Shown here piece after piece: positions 32,252 through 40,739 of a stretch of DNA of 40,739 bases. The position numbers and the translations under genes were made by a program. Position 1 is the stretch's first letter; every line of letters begins with the position of its first letter. Origin of the DNA: Syntrophus sp. (in: bacteria) (lineage in GTDB: Bacteria; Desulfobacterota; Syntrophorhabdia; Syntrophorhabdales; Syntrophorhabdaceae); contig PNOF01000021.1 of NCBI GenBank assembly GCA_013824645.1, positions 1 to 40,739 on the forward strand, written 5' to 3'. The notes beneath the pieces are model-generated. The model searched no databases. It was given only the letters and a program-made list of their open reading frames with translations, and was not told where the DNA came from.

Positions 32252-32280
32252 TTGATTTTGATAATGTAAAATAGTATATT
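32252..32280 (+). promoter_or_regulatory. Promoter of the mre operon
   Basis: TTGATT (32252-32257) and TATATT (32275-32280), 17 bp apart, in the 102-bp divergent gap before mreB. They predict a leader of about 42 nt with AAGGGA near the start codon. Confidence 0.5.
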
Positions 32281-32328
32281 AAGACTGTTTTTTCAATATC
32301 TTTTAAATTATTTAATAAGGGATAATAA

Positions 32329-33369
<1,041 letters not shown>

Positions 33370-33380
33370 AAAATAGTGCA

Positions 33381-34184
33381 TTGAAAAACTCTATAGCGAT
33401 CATATTAGCCATTTTCGTGCTTGTCGTTTCATTCCTCTCATTTACGAACACGCCCCTCGTCGTTAAAAGCTTCACTGCTGTCAAGGGGGGCCTCAGTATC
33501 GCAATCGGGCCCGTTCTTAAGGCAATCGGCAAACCCACAGAAGCAGTCAGCGGCGGATTTAATGGCTACATAAACCTCGTCAATACAAAAAAAGAAAACA
33601 ATGAATTAAAGAAGCAACTCGATACCACACTCATAGAAAATCAAAGGCTTTCAGAACTTGAACGGGAAAACAAGAGACTTAAGCGTATTCTCAATTTTAT
33701 AGAGCAAAAACCCGGCACAATGATCGCAGCGAAGGTAACCGGCGAAGACCTGAAAAACTGGTTCAGATGCATCATTGTCGATAAAGGGAAAGAAAGCGGC
33801 GTGAAAGTGAGGATGCCCGTCGTCACACATAGGGGTATAGTGGGGCAGGCTGTTGAGGTCAATCAGTGGCATTCGAAAGTTATGGTCATCAACGATACAA
33901 ATTCCTCCATTGATGTCAATGTTGAAGGGAAAAATACACGGGGGCTTTTAGAGGGCACCGGCCAGAATACCCTGAAACTGAAATATGTCGTAAAAAATGA
34001 TGAAATCGAGATCGGCGACAAGCTTGCCACCTCCGGAAAAGACGGCATTTTCCCCAAGGGAATCCCCGTAGGGATCGTCATTACCGTCAACAAAAACAAG
34101 TCAGGTATCTTTGCCGATATAGAAGTTATGCCATTCAATAATTTTAAACAGCTCGACGAAGTGCTTATCGTCAAAAAACAATGA
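33381..34184 (+). CDS. mreC: Rod-shape protein MreC
   Basis: A 267-residue bitopic protein: membrane helix about 5-22, coiled-coil about 65-105 (NELKKQLDTTLIENQRL), then the double beta-barrel domain about 115-265 (GIVGQAVEVNQWHSKVMVI). It scaffolds MreD and PBP2 in the periplasm. TTG 33381 is the start, since the GTG just before is out of frame with an immediate stop. The gene begins 11 nt after mreB and overlaps mreD by 4 nt. Confidence 0.93.
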   Translation: MKNSIAIILAIFVLVVSFLSFTNTPLVVKSFTAVKGGLSIAIGPVLKAIGKPTEAVSGGFNGYINLVNTKKENNELKKQLDTTLIENQRLSELERENKRLKRILNFIEQKPGTMIAAKVTGEDLKNWFRCIIVDKGKESGVKVRMPVVTHRGIVGQAVEVNQWHSKVMVINDTNSSIDVNVEGKNTRGLLEGTGQNTLKLKYVVKNDEIEIGDKLATSGKDGIFPKGIPVGIVITVNKNKSGIFADIEVMPFNNFKQLDEVLIVKKQ

Positions 34185-34675
34185 GAGTCCTCGTTTATAT
34201 TATCATTGGTCTTGTCTGTATGCTCTTTGAATCATCCTTGTCATCGCATATTTCACTGGACCTTTTCAAACCGGATTTCGGCATACCCTTAATCATCTAT
34301 GTGACCTTTTTCATGGGACCCCGTGCCGGTTTTATCACAACCATCTGTCTGGGGTTCATCCAGGAAGGGTTATCGGGCGCTCCCACGGGATCAATTATGT
34401 TCGTCAAAATCTCCATTTTTCTCATCACCACATTTATGAAAAAACAGCTTTACATCGATTCAAAATACAGTTTTGCCATGACATGCGGCGCCGCAGTCCT
34501 CCTTGAATCCTTTCTTTTTCTCTCGCTCTCTCTGCTTGCACGGGGAGAGACGGGCAATATGTACAACATTCTTTTTTACGCAATCCCCAACGCCATATTT
34601 ACCGGTTTTGTGTCCATATTTATTTATTCGCTCATCGAATACTTGAATGCTTCCTATCTGGACAGAGTGAGATGA
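34181..34675 (+). CDS. mreD: Rod-shape protein MreD
   Basis: A 164-residue polytopic membrane protein with five to six predicted helices, including VLVYIIIGLVCMLFESSL and AAVLLESFLFLSLSLLA. Size, hydrophobicity and position between mreC and mrdA fit MreD, which bridges MreC to the wall synthase. It overlaps both neighbours by 4 nt (ATGA). Confidence 0.9.
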   Translation: MRVLVYIIIGLVCMLFESSLSSHISLDLFKPDFGIPLIIYVTFFMGPRAGFITTICLGFIQEGLSGAPTGSIMFVKISIFLITTFMKKQLYIDSKYSFAMTCGAAVLLESFLFLSLSLLARGETGNMYNILFYAIPNAIFTGFVSIFIYSLIEYLNASYLDRVR

Positions 34676-36489
34676 AAGAAGAAACCCCTTCAAACACCTA
34701 CAAGTGGTGCAATCTCGTCCTCGTTATTACCATGACGGTCCTCATGATCCGGCTCTGGGACCTCCAGATTATGCGGGGGGCGGAAATGCGGAAATTGTCC
34801 GAGCAGAATCGTGTACGGAAAATAAAGATTTTAGCGCCCCGTGGTATCATCTATGACAGAACAGGCAAGGTCATCGCCGACACCCGTCCTGCATTTAATA
34901 TCTATGTAACACCGGAGGATATAAAGGATTTCAGCCAGACTATTGATGGCCTCGCCGGCCTTCTCGGCTGGGACAGGGACGAAATTATAGAAAAATTGAA
35001 GGCCATGAGCGGCATGCCTCCATCTTTTCCGGTAAAAATAAAAACGGACGTCCCCATGGACGAAGTTGCCAAAATAGAGGCCCATCGCGTTTATATCCCC
35101 GGCGTGAGCATACAGATAGAGCCCAAGAGAAACTACATCTATGGACAATCATTTGCACATGCCATTGGGTATGTCTCGGAAATCAACGATGAAGAGTTAA
35201 ATAATAAAAAAGTCTACAAGAATTACGTGCCCGGTGATTACATCGGCAAATATGGACTTGAAAAAACCTATGAGACATACCTGCGGGGAACAGATGGCGC
35301 AAAACGCGTGGAAGTCGATGCCATGGGCAGAGAGGTGCGCACTCTCGATATTATTGAGCCCATTGCCGGAAATAGTCTCCACTTGAATATCGACCTTGAA
35401 CTACAGCTTATTGCCGACCGCGCCCTGGAAAATAAAAGAGGGGCAGTAGTGGCCCTGGACCCGAAAACAGGCGGCGTCATGGTCCTGGCCAGCAGGCCCG
35501 GCTTCGACCCCAACAAATTTGCTTCAGGTATTACCCGAGAAGACTGGAAAGCTATTGTAATGGACAAAGCCCACCCTTTGCAGAACAGGGGTATCCAGGC
35601 TGGGTATCCTCCGGGTTCCACATTTAAAATTCTTTTGGCTTTGAAGGCCCTGGAAATAGGAGTTATCAACGAAAAAACAACCTTCACCTGCCACGGGGGT
35701 TTCCCTTTTGGAAATAGGGTATTCAAGTGCTGGCAAAAAAAAGGGCATGGAACGGTTGCCATACGAAGGGCTATAGTCGAATCCTGCGATGTATTTTTCT
35801 ATAATGTGGGGCTTAAGCTCGGCGTTGACCGGATCCACGAAATGGCAGACATCATTGGTCTCGGAAAACCGACCGGCATTGACCTGCCTGCCGAGCAAAA
35901 AGGCATCATCCCCTCGACCGAGTGGAAAAGAAAGAGATTCGGTGAACCCTGGTATGAAGGAGAGACAGTTTCTGTAGCTATCGGCCAAGGCGCCGTGTGG
36001 CTCACACCCATACAGCTGACACAGCTTTCTTCCTTTGTCGCCAATGATGGAAAAAACTTTAAGCCGCAAATGGTAAACCGGATCGTGTTAACAACAGGCG
36101 AAGTCGTAAAGTCTTTTCCGCCTGTCATTAACGCAGATGTGAAACTGAAAAAGGATACCCTTCGAATTGTAAAAGACGGCATGCGGGCCGTTGTCAATGA
36201 ACCGGGTGGGACAGCTTACAGCTCACGTGTAGCCAATGTTGCCATGAGCGGAAAAACAGGCACAGCGCAAGCAGGCTCTATGGATAAAGGAAAAGGAGCA
36301 TACCTGGGTGACCACGCATGGTTTATCGCCTATGCCCCCTCAGAAGACCCATCTATTGCCATGACAGTGCTTATTGAATACGGGGGTCACGGCGGATCTC
36401 AATCAGCGCCTATCGCCAAAGCAATCACGGAAAGCCTTTTCAAGGTAAAACCCGTTATAAAGGAAGCGAAAACATATGAGAATCGATAA
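34672..36489 (+). CDS. mrdA: Penicillin-binding protein 2 (elongasome transpeptidase)
   Basis: A 605-residue class B PBP: membrane anchor about 12-28, pedestal domain about 50-210 (LAPRGIIYDRTGKVIAD), transpeptidase domain about 250-595. Active-site motifs are S316-TFK, S371-CD (the SxD variant usual in PBP2) and K528-TG. It cross-links peptidoglycan made by RodA during side-wall growth. It overlaps mreD by 4 nt and rodA by 14 nt. Confidence 0.96.
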   Translation: MKEETPSNTYKWCNLVLVITMTVLMIRLWDLQIMRGAEMRKLSEQNRVRKIKILAPRGIIYDRTGKVIADTRPAFNIYVTPEDIKDFSQTIDGLAGLLGWDRDEIIEKLKAMSGMPPSFPVKIKTDVPMDEVAKIEAHRVYIPGVSIQIEPKRNYIYGQSFAHAIGYVSEINDEELNNKKVYKNYVPGDYIGKYGLEKTYETYLRGTDGAKRVEVDAMGREVRTLDIIEPIAGNSLHLNIDLELQLIADRALENKRGAVVALDPKTGGVMVLASRPGFDPNKFASGITREDWKAIVMDKAHPLQNRGIQAGYPPGSTFKILLALKALEIGVINEKTTFTCHGGFPFGNRVFKCWQKKGHGTVAIRRAIVESCDVFFYNVGLKLGVDRIHEMADIIGLGKPTGIDLPAEQKGIIPSTEWKRKRFGEPWYEGETVSVAIGQGAVWLTPIQLTQLSSFVANDGKNFKPQMVNRIVLTTGEVVKSFPPVINADVKLKKDTLRIVKDGMRAVVNEPGGTAYSSRVANVAMSGKTGTAQAGSMDKGKGAYLGDHAWFIAYAPSEDPSIAMTVLIEYGGHGGSQSAPIAKAITESLFKVKPVIKEAKTYENR

Positions 36490-37582
36490 ACGGAGATTTT
36501 TTCACCTGGATTGGTATCTGGTTATATGTGGTCTTATTATTTTCGCAATCGGCATCACAAATCTCGTCAGCGCAACAAGCTCTATGGATGGCGCTTCTTA
36601 CAATCTGATCATAAAGCAGCTCCTTGCTTTTGCAGCCGGGATCTGTCTCATTCTTATCATCACTTATTATGATTACAGGGTCATTGCAGCTCAAGCAAAG
36701 TGGCTCTATGCTTCAGGACTTCTCTTGGTTATCCTTGTCCTTATCATCGGCATGGCCGCAGGCGGCGCAAAACGCTGGATAAGCCTCTTCGGGATAAGCC
36801 TTCAGCCTTCGGAATTTATGAAACCCATCCTTGTCATCTGCCTTGCCAACATGCTCTATGAGAGAAAAAAACAGAATGCTCCCCTGAGCCTCCGCGATAT
36901 CGGCAAACCACTTCTCTGGATCATGGTCCCCGTCATCCTCATCGTCAAACAGCCCGATCTCGGCACGGGTATTGTTGTCCTCCTCACCTGCTTTGCAATG
37001 TTCTGGTTTGTGGGTCTCAAGAAATCAACCTATGCGGTCCTTTTTTCTGTAGGATCAGTTACACCCTTTCTTGCATGGCATTACCTCATGAAACCCTACC
37101 AGAAGATGCGGGTGCTCAGTTTTATCAACATAGATGCCGATCCCTCAGGTTTTGGTTACCACGCCAAACAGGCAATCATAGCCGTTGGCTCCGGTGGATT
37201 TTTCGGCAAAGGCTTTATGCAGGGCACACAGCATAAACTCAACTTTATTCCTGAACACCATACCGATTTTATCTTCACGGTTTTTGGTGAAGAATGGGGT
37301 TTCGTTGGCTCCATCGTGCTTTTTGCCCTTTTCATAGCCTTCATCCACCGCTGCCTGAAAATAGCCATGGACTCCAATGATGAACTGGGCTCCATGATGG
37401 CTTTCGGCATGGCTGCGATTATCTATATCCAGTTTACTATTAACGTCCTCATGGCAATACACCTCGCACCCGTCGTCGGCATCCCCCTTCCCTTCATTAG
37501 TTACGGCGGGTCATCACTTGTCTCAACCCTGGCGTCCGTCGGAATTCTCCTCAATATCAGAATGCGACGGTATATGTTTTAA
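36476..37582 (+). CDS. rodA: Peptidoglycan glycosyltransferase RodA
   Basis: A 368-residue SEDS-family membrane protein with about ten helices. Hallmarks: KRWISLFGISLQPSEFMKP, KQPDLGTGIVVL (the catalytic Asp lies in this kind of context), FIPEHHTDFIFTVFGEEWGF and PLPFISYGGSSLVS. It polymerises lipid II into glycan strands together with the PBP2 encoded just upstream (14-nt overlap). It is the last gene of the operon and converges on the regulator gene at 37766. Confidence 0.96.
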   Translation: MRIDKRRFFHLDWYLVICGLIIFAIGITNLVSATSSMDGASYNLIIKQLLAFAAGICLILIITYYDYRVIAAQAKWLYASGLLLVILVLIIGMAAGGAKRWISLFGISLQPSEFMKPILVICLANMLYERKKQNAPLSLRDIGKPLLWIMVPVILIVKQPDLGTGIVVLLTCFAMFWFVGLKKSTYAVLFSVGSVTPFLAWHYLMKPYQKMRVLSFINIDADPSGFGYHAKQAIIAVGSGGFFGKGFMQGTQHKLNFIPEHHTDFIFTVFGEEWGFVGSIVLFALFIAFIHRCLKIAMDSNDELGSMMAFGMAAIIYIQFTINVLMAIHLAPVVGIPLPFISYGGSSLVSTLASVGILLNIRMRRYMF

Positions 37583-37701
37583 TACCAAAAATTTATATTC
37601 TCTCTATGAACATTATTATGGCAATATATTGTGATAAAATCATACAATCACGATTTTTACCTTGATATGTTTTTTTAATTGGTTATTGTTTGGTAACAAT
37701 T

Positions 37702-37713
37702 TGGTTATAACCA
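37702..37713. promoter_or_regulatory. Palindrome in the rodA/regulator convergent gap
   Basis: TGGTTATAACCA is a perfect 12-bp palindrome, preceded by a related TTGGTTATTGTTTGGTAACA stretch (37679-37698). The 183-nt gap 37583-37765 between convergent genes is AT-rich and otherwise holds nothing I could identify; no classical terminator was seen. Confidence 0.3.
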
Positions 37714-37765
37714 GTAGCATATAACAATTACAAAAAAGAGATCCTAGAGTTTCTTCTTTATTTCA

Positions 37766-38638
37766 TCATGCATCTGTTTCCAGAATAACCCCTGTATTTT
37801 TCAAATCATAGCCGGTAAAGTCCTTTATGTAGTGCAGAAGCGCCGGTTGTTCAAAGAAGGTTAAAAAATATTTTACCTGGGGCGCATGAAAGCAATCTGC
37901 GGGAATGACCAGATCGAATCGTTCCTGAAAGAGTGGTATGAAATCGAGATCAAGAATATGCGCCGTATGTTCTATGCCAAAGGCTGCATCTGCCTCCCCT
38001 TTCAGCACGGCAATGCCAGCCTCCATATGTGATTCCGCTTCTTTACCGTAACCGTTAATTGCAGTCCGGTCGATATTATCTTCCCTGAGGAGAAAATCAA
38101 AAAGCAGTCGTGTCCCTGAACCCTCATTTCTGTTCATGAAGGCCACATTTCTGTCAGCAAGATCCTTGATAGAATGAACCCCCTTGGGATTATTTTTTTT
38201 AAGGAAAAGGCCCTGGTTTCGATGGAACAACTGGATTGCCTTGTAGTCATCTTTCGGAAGATAACGGTTTATGTAAGTTAAGGTATAGGATTTCTTTTCC
38301 ATATCAAGGATGTGCACACAGGACATATTTGCCGCATGTGCCTGGAGAAGCTTAAGACCATTGATGCTCCCTACCGGCGCATAGTAGATGACACCTTGAT
38401 GTTCCCCATTAAAAAGATCGATAACCCGTCTTAACAATGGGTCATCGCTACCGGCTATCAGTATCCGCTTTTCCCGTTCAGTGTTTTCCAGTATCCATTT
38501 ATCAATGAGTTCTTTCGCGAAAGCTATCTTGCCGCCGATTTTTACATGGGGTATTGTCCCGTCCTGGGCAAGTTTATAAATCTTCTTCTCATTAATCTTC
38601 AGGTATTTAGATAATTCTTTTGCAGAGAGTAACTCCAT
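37766..38638 (-). CDS. HTH regulator with periplasmic-binding-like effector domain (oxyanion/tungstate type)
   Basis: The 290-residue protein has an N-terminal MerR/excisionase-like helix-turn-helix (about 1-52, SAKELSKYLKINEKKIYKLA). A PBP-like ligand domain follows (about 58-275), with ILIAGSDDPLLRRVIDLF and NRNEGSGTRLLFDFLL, as in the PBP_like family found with molybdate and tungstate transporters. No signal peptide, so it is a cytosolic sensor. It is divergent from two TupA-type genes, so it probably controls their uptake system in response to tungstate or molybdate. Its promoter predicts a leaderless mRNA starting at the A of ATG. Ligand is inferred from context. Confidence 0.85.
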   Translation of the reverse strand: MELLSAKELSKYLKINEKKIYKLAQDGTIPHVKIGGKIAFAKELIDKWILENTEREKRILIAGSDDPLLRRVIDLFNGEHQGVIYYAPVGSINGLKLLQAHAANMSCVHILDMEKKSYTLTYINRYLPKDDYKAIQLFHRNQGLFLKKNNPKGVHSIKDLADRNVAFMNRNEGSGTRLLFDFLLREDNIDRTAINGYGKEAESHMEAGIAVLKGEADAAFGIEHTAHILDLDFIPLFQERFDLVIPADCFHAPQVKYFLTFFEQPALLHYIKDFTGYDLKNTGVILETDA

Positions 38639-38644
38639 GGGCTG

Positions 38645-38673
38645 ATTATAACGAAAAAAAAAGATATTAGCAA
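38645..38673 (-). promoter_or_regulatory. Regulator promoter giving a leaderless transcript
   Basis: On the minus strand TTGCTA (38668-38673) and a perfect TATAAT (38645-38650) are 17 bp apart. Seven bases past the -10 box is 38638, the A of the ATG. No ribosome site precedes the ATG. Confidence 0.6.
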
Positions 38674-38738
38674 ATTGATTAATAAGTAATCAATAGTTAT
38701 AATTGGTAATTATTAGTAATTAATATGATTAATAATAC

Positions 38739-38767
38739 TTGATTTTTCCGTAATACTGGATTATTTT
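38739..38767 (+). promoter_or_regulatory. Promoter of the tupA-like genes
   Basis: TTGATT (38739-38744) and TATTTT (38762-38767), 17 bp apart, with a predicted leader of about 32 nt and GGAG before the ATG. Just upstream, 38675-38738 is rich in ATTAAT/TAATTA elements, including GATTA-ATAAG-TAATC (38677-38691), a likely region for regulator binding. Confidence 0.5.
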
Positions 38768-38805
38768 ATAGTGTATTTTTCACAATTCAGACTGGAGATG
38801 ACGGT

Positions 38806-39663
38806 ATGAAAAGATGGTTATATTGCTGGGTTCTTTGTTTGATCTTATCTGTTCCCATGTCGGGTAATGCAGAAGAAAATAAGTTCATTCTCATTGCAAG
38901 CACGATCGGTCCTATCGATTCGGGGATTGTCGATGTTTTTGAAAGCGGGTTTGAAAAAGAATCAGGCATACGGGTGCGTCACGTGGGCGCCGGAACAGGC
39001 GCTGCTATGGATATCGCGCGAAAGGGGAATATAGACGTTGTTATGGTACATGCGAAAAAGCTGGAAGAAGTATTTGTCAAAGAAGGATACGGGACAGAAA
39101 GAATTGATCTCATGTACAATGATTTTGTTATTGCAGGTCCTTCCAGCGACCCGGCAGGCATTAAGGGCATGCAGAAGGCAACCGATGCGTTGAAAAAGAT
39201 TTCTGAAAAAGGCGCCCTTTTCCTGAGTCGTGGTGACAAATCGGGGACACATATTGCCGAAATGTCGCTCTGGGAACAGGCCGTTATCAAACCTGCAGGC
39301 GCCTGGTATAGCGTCTATGTAAAAGGCTCCGAAGGGAATGTGCCAACGTTGCGTGAGGCTGATAAACGGGGAGCGTATACGGTTATGGACAGGGCTACTT
39401 TTCTTACTCTGCAGAAAGAAATTAAGCTCGTCATTCTGGTTGAAAAGGACGAAGCGCTGCTCAATTACATCAGTCTCATCCCGGTAAATCCGAAAAAGTT
39501 TCCAGGTGTCAATTACGAAGGGGTAATGGCATTTGTTGCCTGGCTGACAGATCCTGCGAAAGGACAGATGGTTATCAGAGACTTTGGCAAAGAGATTTAC
39601 GTGAGCCCCCTCTTCTTTCCCAATTCAAAAGAGTGGAAACAGAAACAGGGATCGAATAATTAA
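38806..39663 (+). CDS. Divergent TupA-type periplasmic oxyanion-binding protein
   Basis: A 285-residue exported substrate-binding protein (signal peptide about 1-22, cleavage near SGNA|EE). It aligns with its neighbour along its length: VRHVGAGTGAAMDIARKGNID, the SRGDKSGTH motif, DRATFLTL and SPLFFPN. But where TupA has TTTSTQDSG it has STIGPIDSG (32-40), so the first oxyanion-contacting loop is changed while the second is kept. It could bind a different oxyanion, bind tungstate with altered affinity, or act as a signal partner. It is the first gene after the divergent regulator and lies 42 nt before the canonical tupA. Confidence 0.85.
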   Translation: MKRWLYCWVLCLILSVPMSGNAEENKFILIASTIGPIDSGIVDVFESGFEKESGIRVRHVGAGTGAAMDIARKGNIDVVMVHAKKLEEVFVKEGYGTERIDLMYNDFVIAGPSSDPAGIKGMQKATDALKKISEKGALFLSRGDKSGTHIAEMSLWEQAVIKPAGAWYSVYVKGSEGNVPTLREADKRGAYTVMDRATFLTLQKEIKLVILVEKDEALLNYISLIPVNPKKFPGVNYEGVMAFVAWLTDPAKGQMVIRDFGKEIYVSPLFFPNSKEWKQKQGSNN

Positions 39664-39704
39664 AATGATCAAACAAATACAGTCTTAATTAAAGGAGCAC
39701 TATT

Positions 39705-40559
39705 ATGAAACGTATTATCTGTATACTGGTATTAGTATTAGCTTTTGCGGGGTTCTGTGCAATACCAGGTTTTTCTGCACCTCCGACCGAAAAGAATATC
39801 ATTCTTGCCACAACGACAAGCACCCAGGATTCGGGTCTCCTTGAGGTGCTCATCCCTTTTTTTGAAAAAAAGACAGGGTACTTTGTGAAGACCATCGCTG
39901 TTGGTTCCGGTCAGGCTATGGCTATGGGACAAAAAGGTGAGGCTGATGTGCTACTTGTCCATTCACCGGAGGCGGAACAGAAATTTATTGCTGAAAAACA
40001 CGGGATAAACCGCAGGCTTGTTATGCATAATGACTATATTATCGTGGGACCCGCTTCGGACCCGGCGAAGATTAAAGGATCAAAATCGACAGTAGAAACA
40101 TTCAAAAAAATTGCCGCCTCAAAGAGCCTTTTTGTCTCACGGGGCGATAATTCAGGCACTCATTCAAAAGAGAAGTCTATCTGGAAAGTGGCCAATGTCA
40201 GATACACCGGCGAAAAATGGTATCAGGAGACAGGTCTCGGTATGGGGCAGACATTAAATGTCGCATCAGAGAAAAATGGATATACGCTTGCCGACAGGGG
40301 GACATACCTGTCTCTTACGAAGAGGCTCGCGCTCGATATCCTTGCCCAGGGTGATGCCGTACTGCTCAATATCTATCATGTCATTGAAGTGAACCCTGCT
40401 AAGTGGCCTAAAATCAATGCCGCCGGGGCAAAGGCATTTGCTGATTTCATGGTTTCCAAAGAAACGCAGGCAATTATAAAGGTATTCGGAGTTGACAAAT
40501 TCGGTTCCCCACTTTTCTTTCCTGATGCGGGTAGAAAGGCAGATGATCTGGGAAAATAA
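39705..40559 (+). CDS. tupA: Tungstate ABC transporter substrate-binding protein TupA
   Basis: A 284-residue binding protein with signal peptide (about 1-25, ending GFSA|PP). It has both TupA ligand motifs: TTTSTQDSG (36-44) and SRGDNSGTH, plus GYTLADRGTYL and the terminal FGSPLFFPDAG. It delivers tungstate (and less well molybdate) to the TupBC transporter, feeding tungsten or molybdenum enzymes such as formate dehydrogenases and aldehyde oxidoreductases. AAAGGAG precedes the ATG. TupB and TupC should follow beyond the edge but are not seen. Confidence 0.92.
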   Translation: MKRIICILVLVLAFAGFCAIPGFSAPPTEKNIILATTTSTQDSGLLEVLIPFFEKKTGYFVKTIAVGSGQAMAMGQKGEADVLLVHSPEAEQKFIAEKHGINRRLVMHNDYIIVGPASDPAKIKGSKSTVETFKKIAASKSLFVSRGDNSGTHSKEKSIWKVANVRYTGEKWYQETGLGMGQTLNVASEKNGYTLADRGTYLSLTKRLALDILAQGDAVLLNIYHVIEVNPAKWPKINAAGAKAFADFMVSKETQAIIKVFGVDKFGSPLFFPDAGRKADDLGK

Positions 40560-40568
40560 ATGGTGCTC

Positions 40569-40652
40569 ATGAACAGGATAGACATTATAACGGAAACCGT
40601 TATGGAAAGGCAAAAAAGAAAACTCTTTTTGATAAGCGCGGAGTGTCGATAA
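40569..40652 (+). CDS. Possible 27-residue leader peptide
   Basis: An ATG frame (MNRIDIITETVMERQKRKLF...) runs from just after tupA to TAA 40650-40652, spanning the first hairpin at 40587. The ribosome site is weak (GGTG six bases upstream). It may be a chance frame or a small leader tied to the hairpins. Confidence 0.2.
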   Translation: MNRIDIITETVMERQKRKLFLISAECR

Positions 40653-40673
40653 GGTTAACCGTTTCTTAACGGT
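40587..40673. promoter_or_regulatory. Pair of related inverted repeats after tupA
   Basis: ATAACGG-AAA-CCGTTAT (40587-40603) and ACCGTT-TCTT-AACGGT (40658-40673) share the CCGTT/AACGG arms. They may be two operator copies, or two alternative RNA hairpins between tupA and the next gene. No U-run follows either one. Confidence 0.4.
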
Positions 40674-40719
40674 ATTGTCACCTCAAGTTTAAAAATTGAA
40701 AGATTAGGATACAACACAC

Positions 40720-40739
40720 ATGGATGAAACAAGAAAAAA
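40720..40739 (+). CDS. Possible start of the next gene (cut by window edge)
   Basis: ATG followed by six codons (DETRKK) to the end of the window, with AGGAT 11 bases upstream. By context it could be the tupB permease, but seven residues cannot show it. Confidence 0.3.

Overview
The window looks like chromosome from a Gram-negative strict anaerobe, most likely a member of the former Deltaproteobacteria (Desulfobacterota, in the syntrophic/sulfate-reducing range). Reasons: an outer-membrane secretin and MCE lipid transporter, an LL-diaminopimelate aminotransferase, a siroheme-decarboxylase-like protein beside hemL, a 2-hydroxyacyl-CoA dehydratase (HgdB) family protein, and two tungstate-type binding proteins. 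This is inference from gene content; no rRNA or tRNA gene was seen.

Layout. (1) 1-83: tail of an unidentified exported-looking protein. (2) 240-11728, minus strand: an MSHA-like type IV pilus locus, transcribed as PilM/N-like (MshI), PilO-like (MshJ), PilP-like (MshK), secretin MshL, TPR protein MshN, ATPase MshE, platform protein MshG, then a histidine kinase and NtrC-type regulator, and last the major pilin. A helically phased triple repeat lies between regulator and pilin. (3) 11961-18750, minus strand: a tightly packed run ahb-like / hemL / alr / mlaE / mlaF / mlaD / a WP-repeat exported protein, joining heme precursor synthesis, D-alanine supply and lipid transport. (4) 18908-20696, plus strand: dapL and a peroxiredoxin. 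(5) 20713-24813, minus strand: diguanylate cyclase, TldD, a small DUF4911-like protein, an HgdB-like protein and an S23-type four-helix-bundle protein. (6) 25013-28912, minus strand: a single-chain restriction-modification enzyme and a PIN/AbrB toxin-antitoxin pair, the accessory part of the window. (7) 28958-32226, minus strand: rsmA, tsaD and a PpiD/SurA-like chaperone. (8) 32329-37582, plus strand: the complete rod-shape operon mreB-mreC-mreD-mrdA-rodA. (9) 37766-40739: an HTH/periplasmic-binding-like regulator divergent from two tandem TupA-type proteins, with a possible next gene starting at the edge.

The most distinctive pattern is a family of 7-bp-period arrays. Four of them start in or at the stop codon of a minus-strand gene (mshN, the HgdB-like gene, the R-M gene, tsaD). 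Two more lie between genes. One lies inside the four-helix-bundle gene, where it encodes an inter-helix loop and abuts a perfect 10-bp hairpin. Other points of interest are the WP-repeat protein attached to the MCE operon, a divergent TupA next to a canonical one, and a predicted leaderless regulator mRNA.
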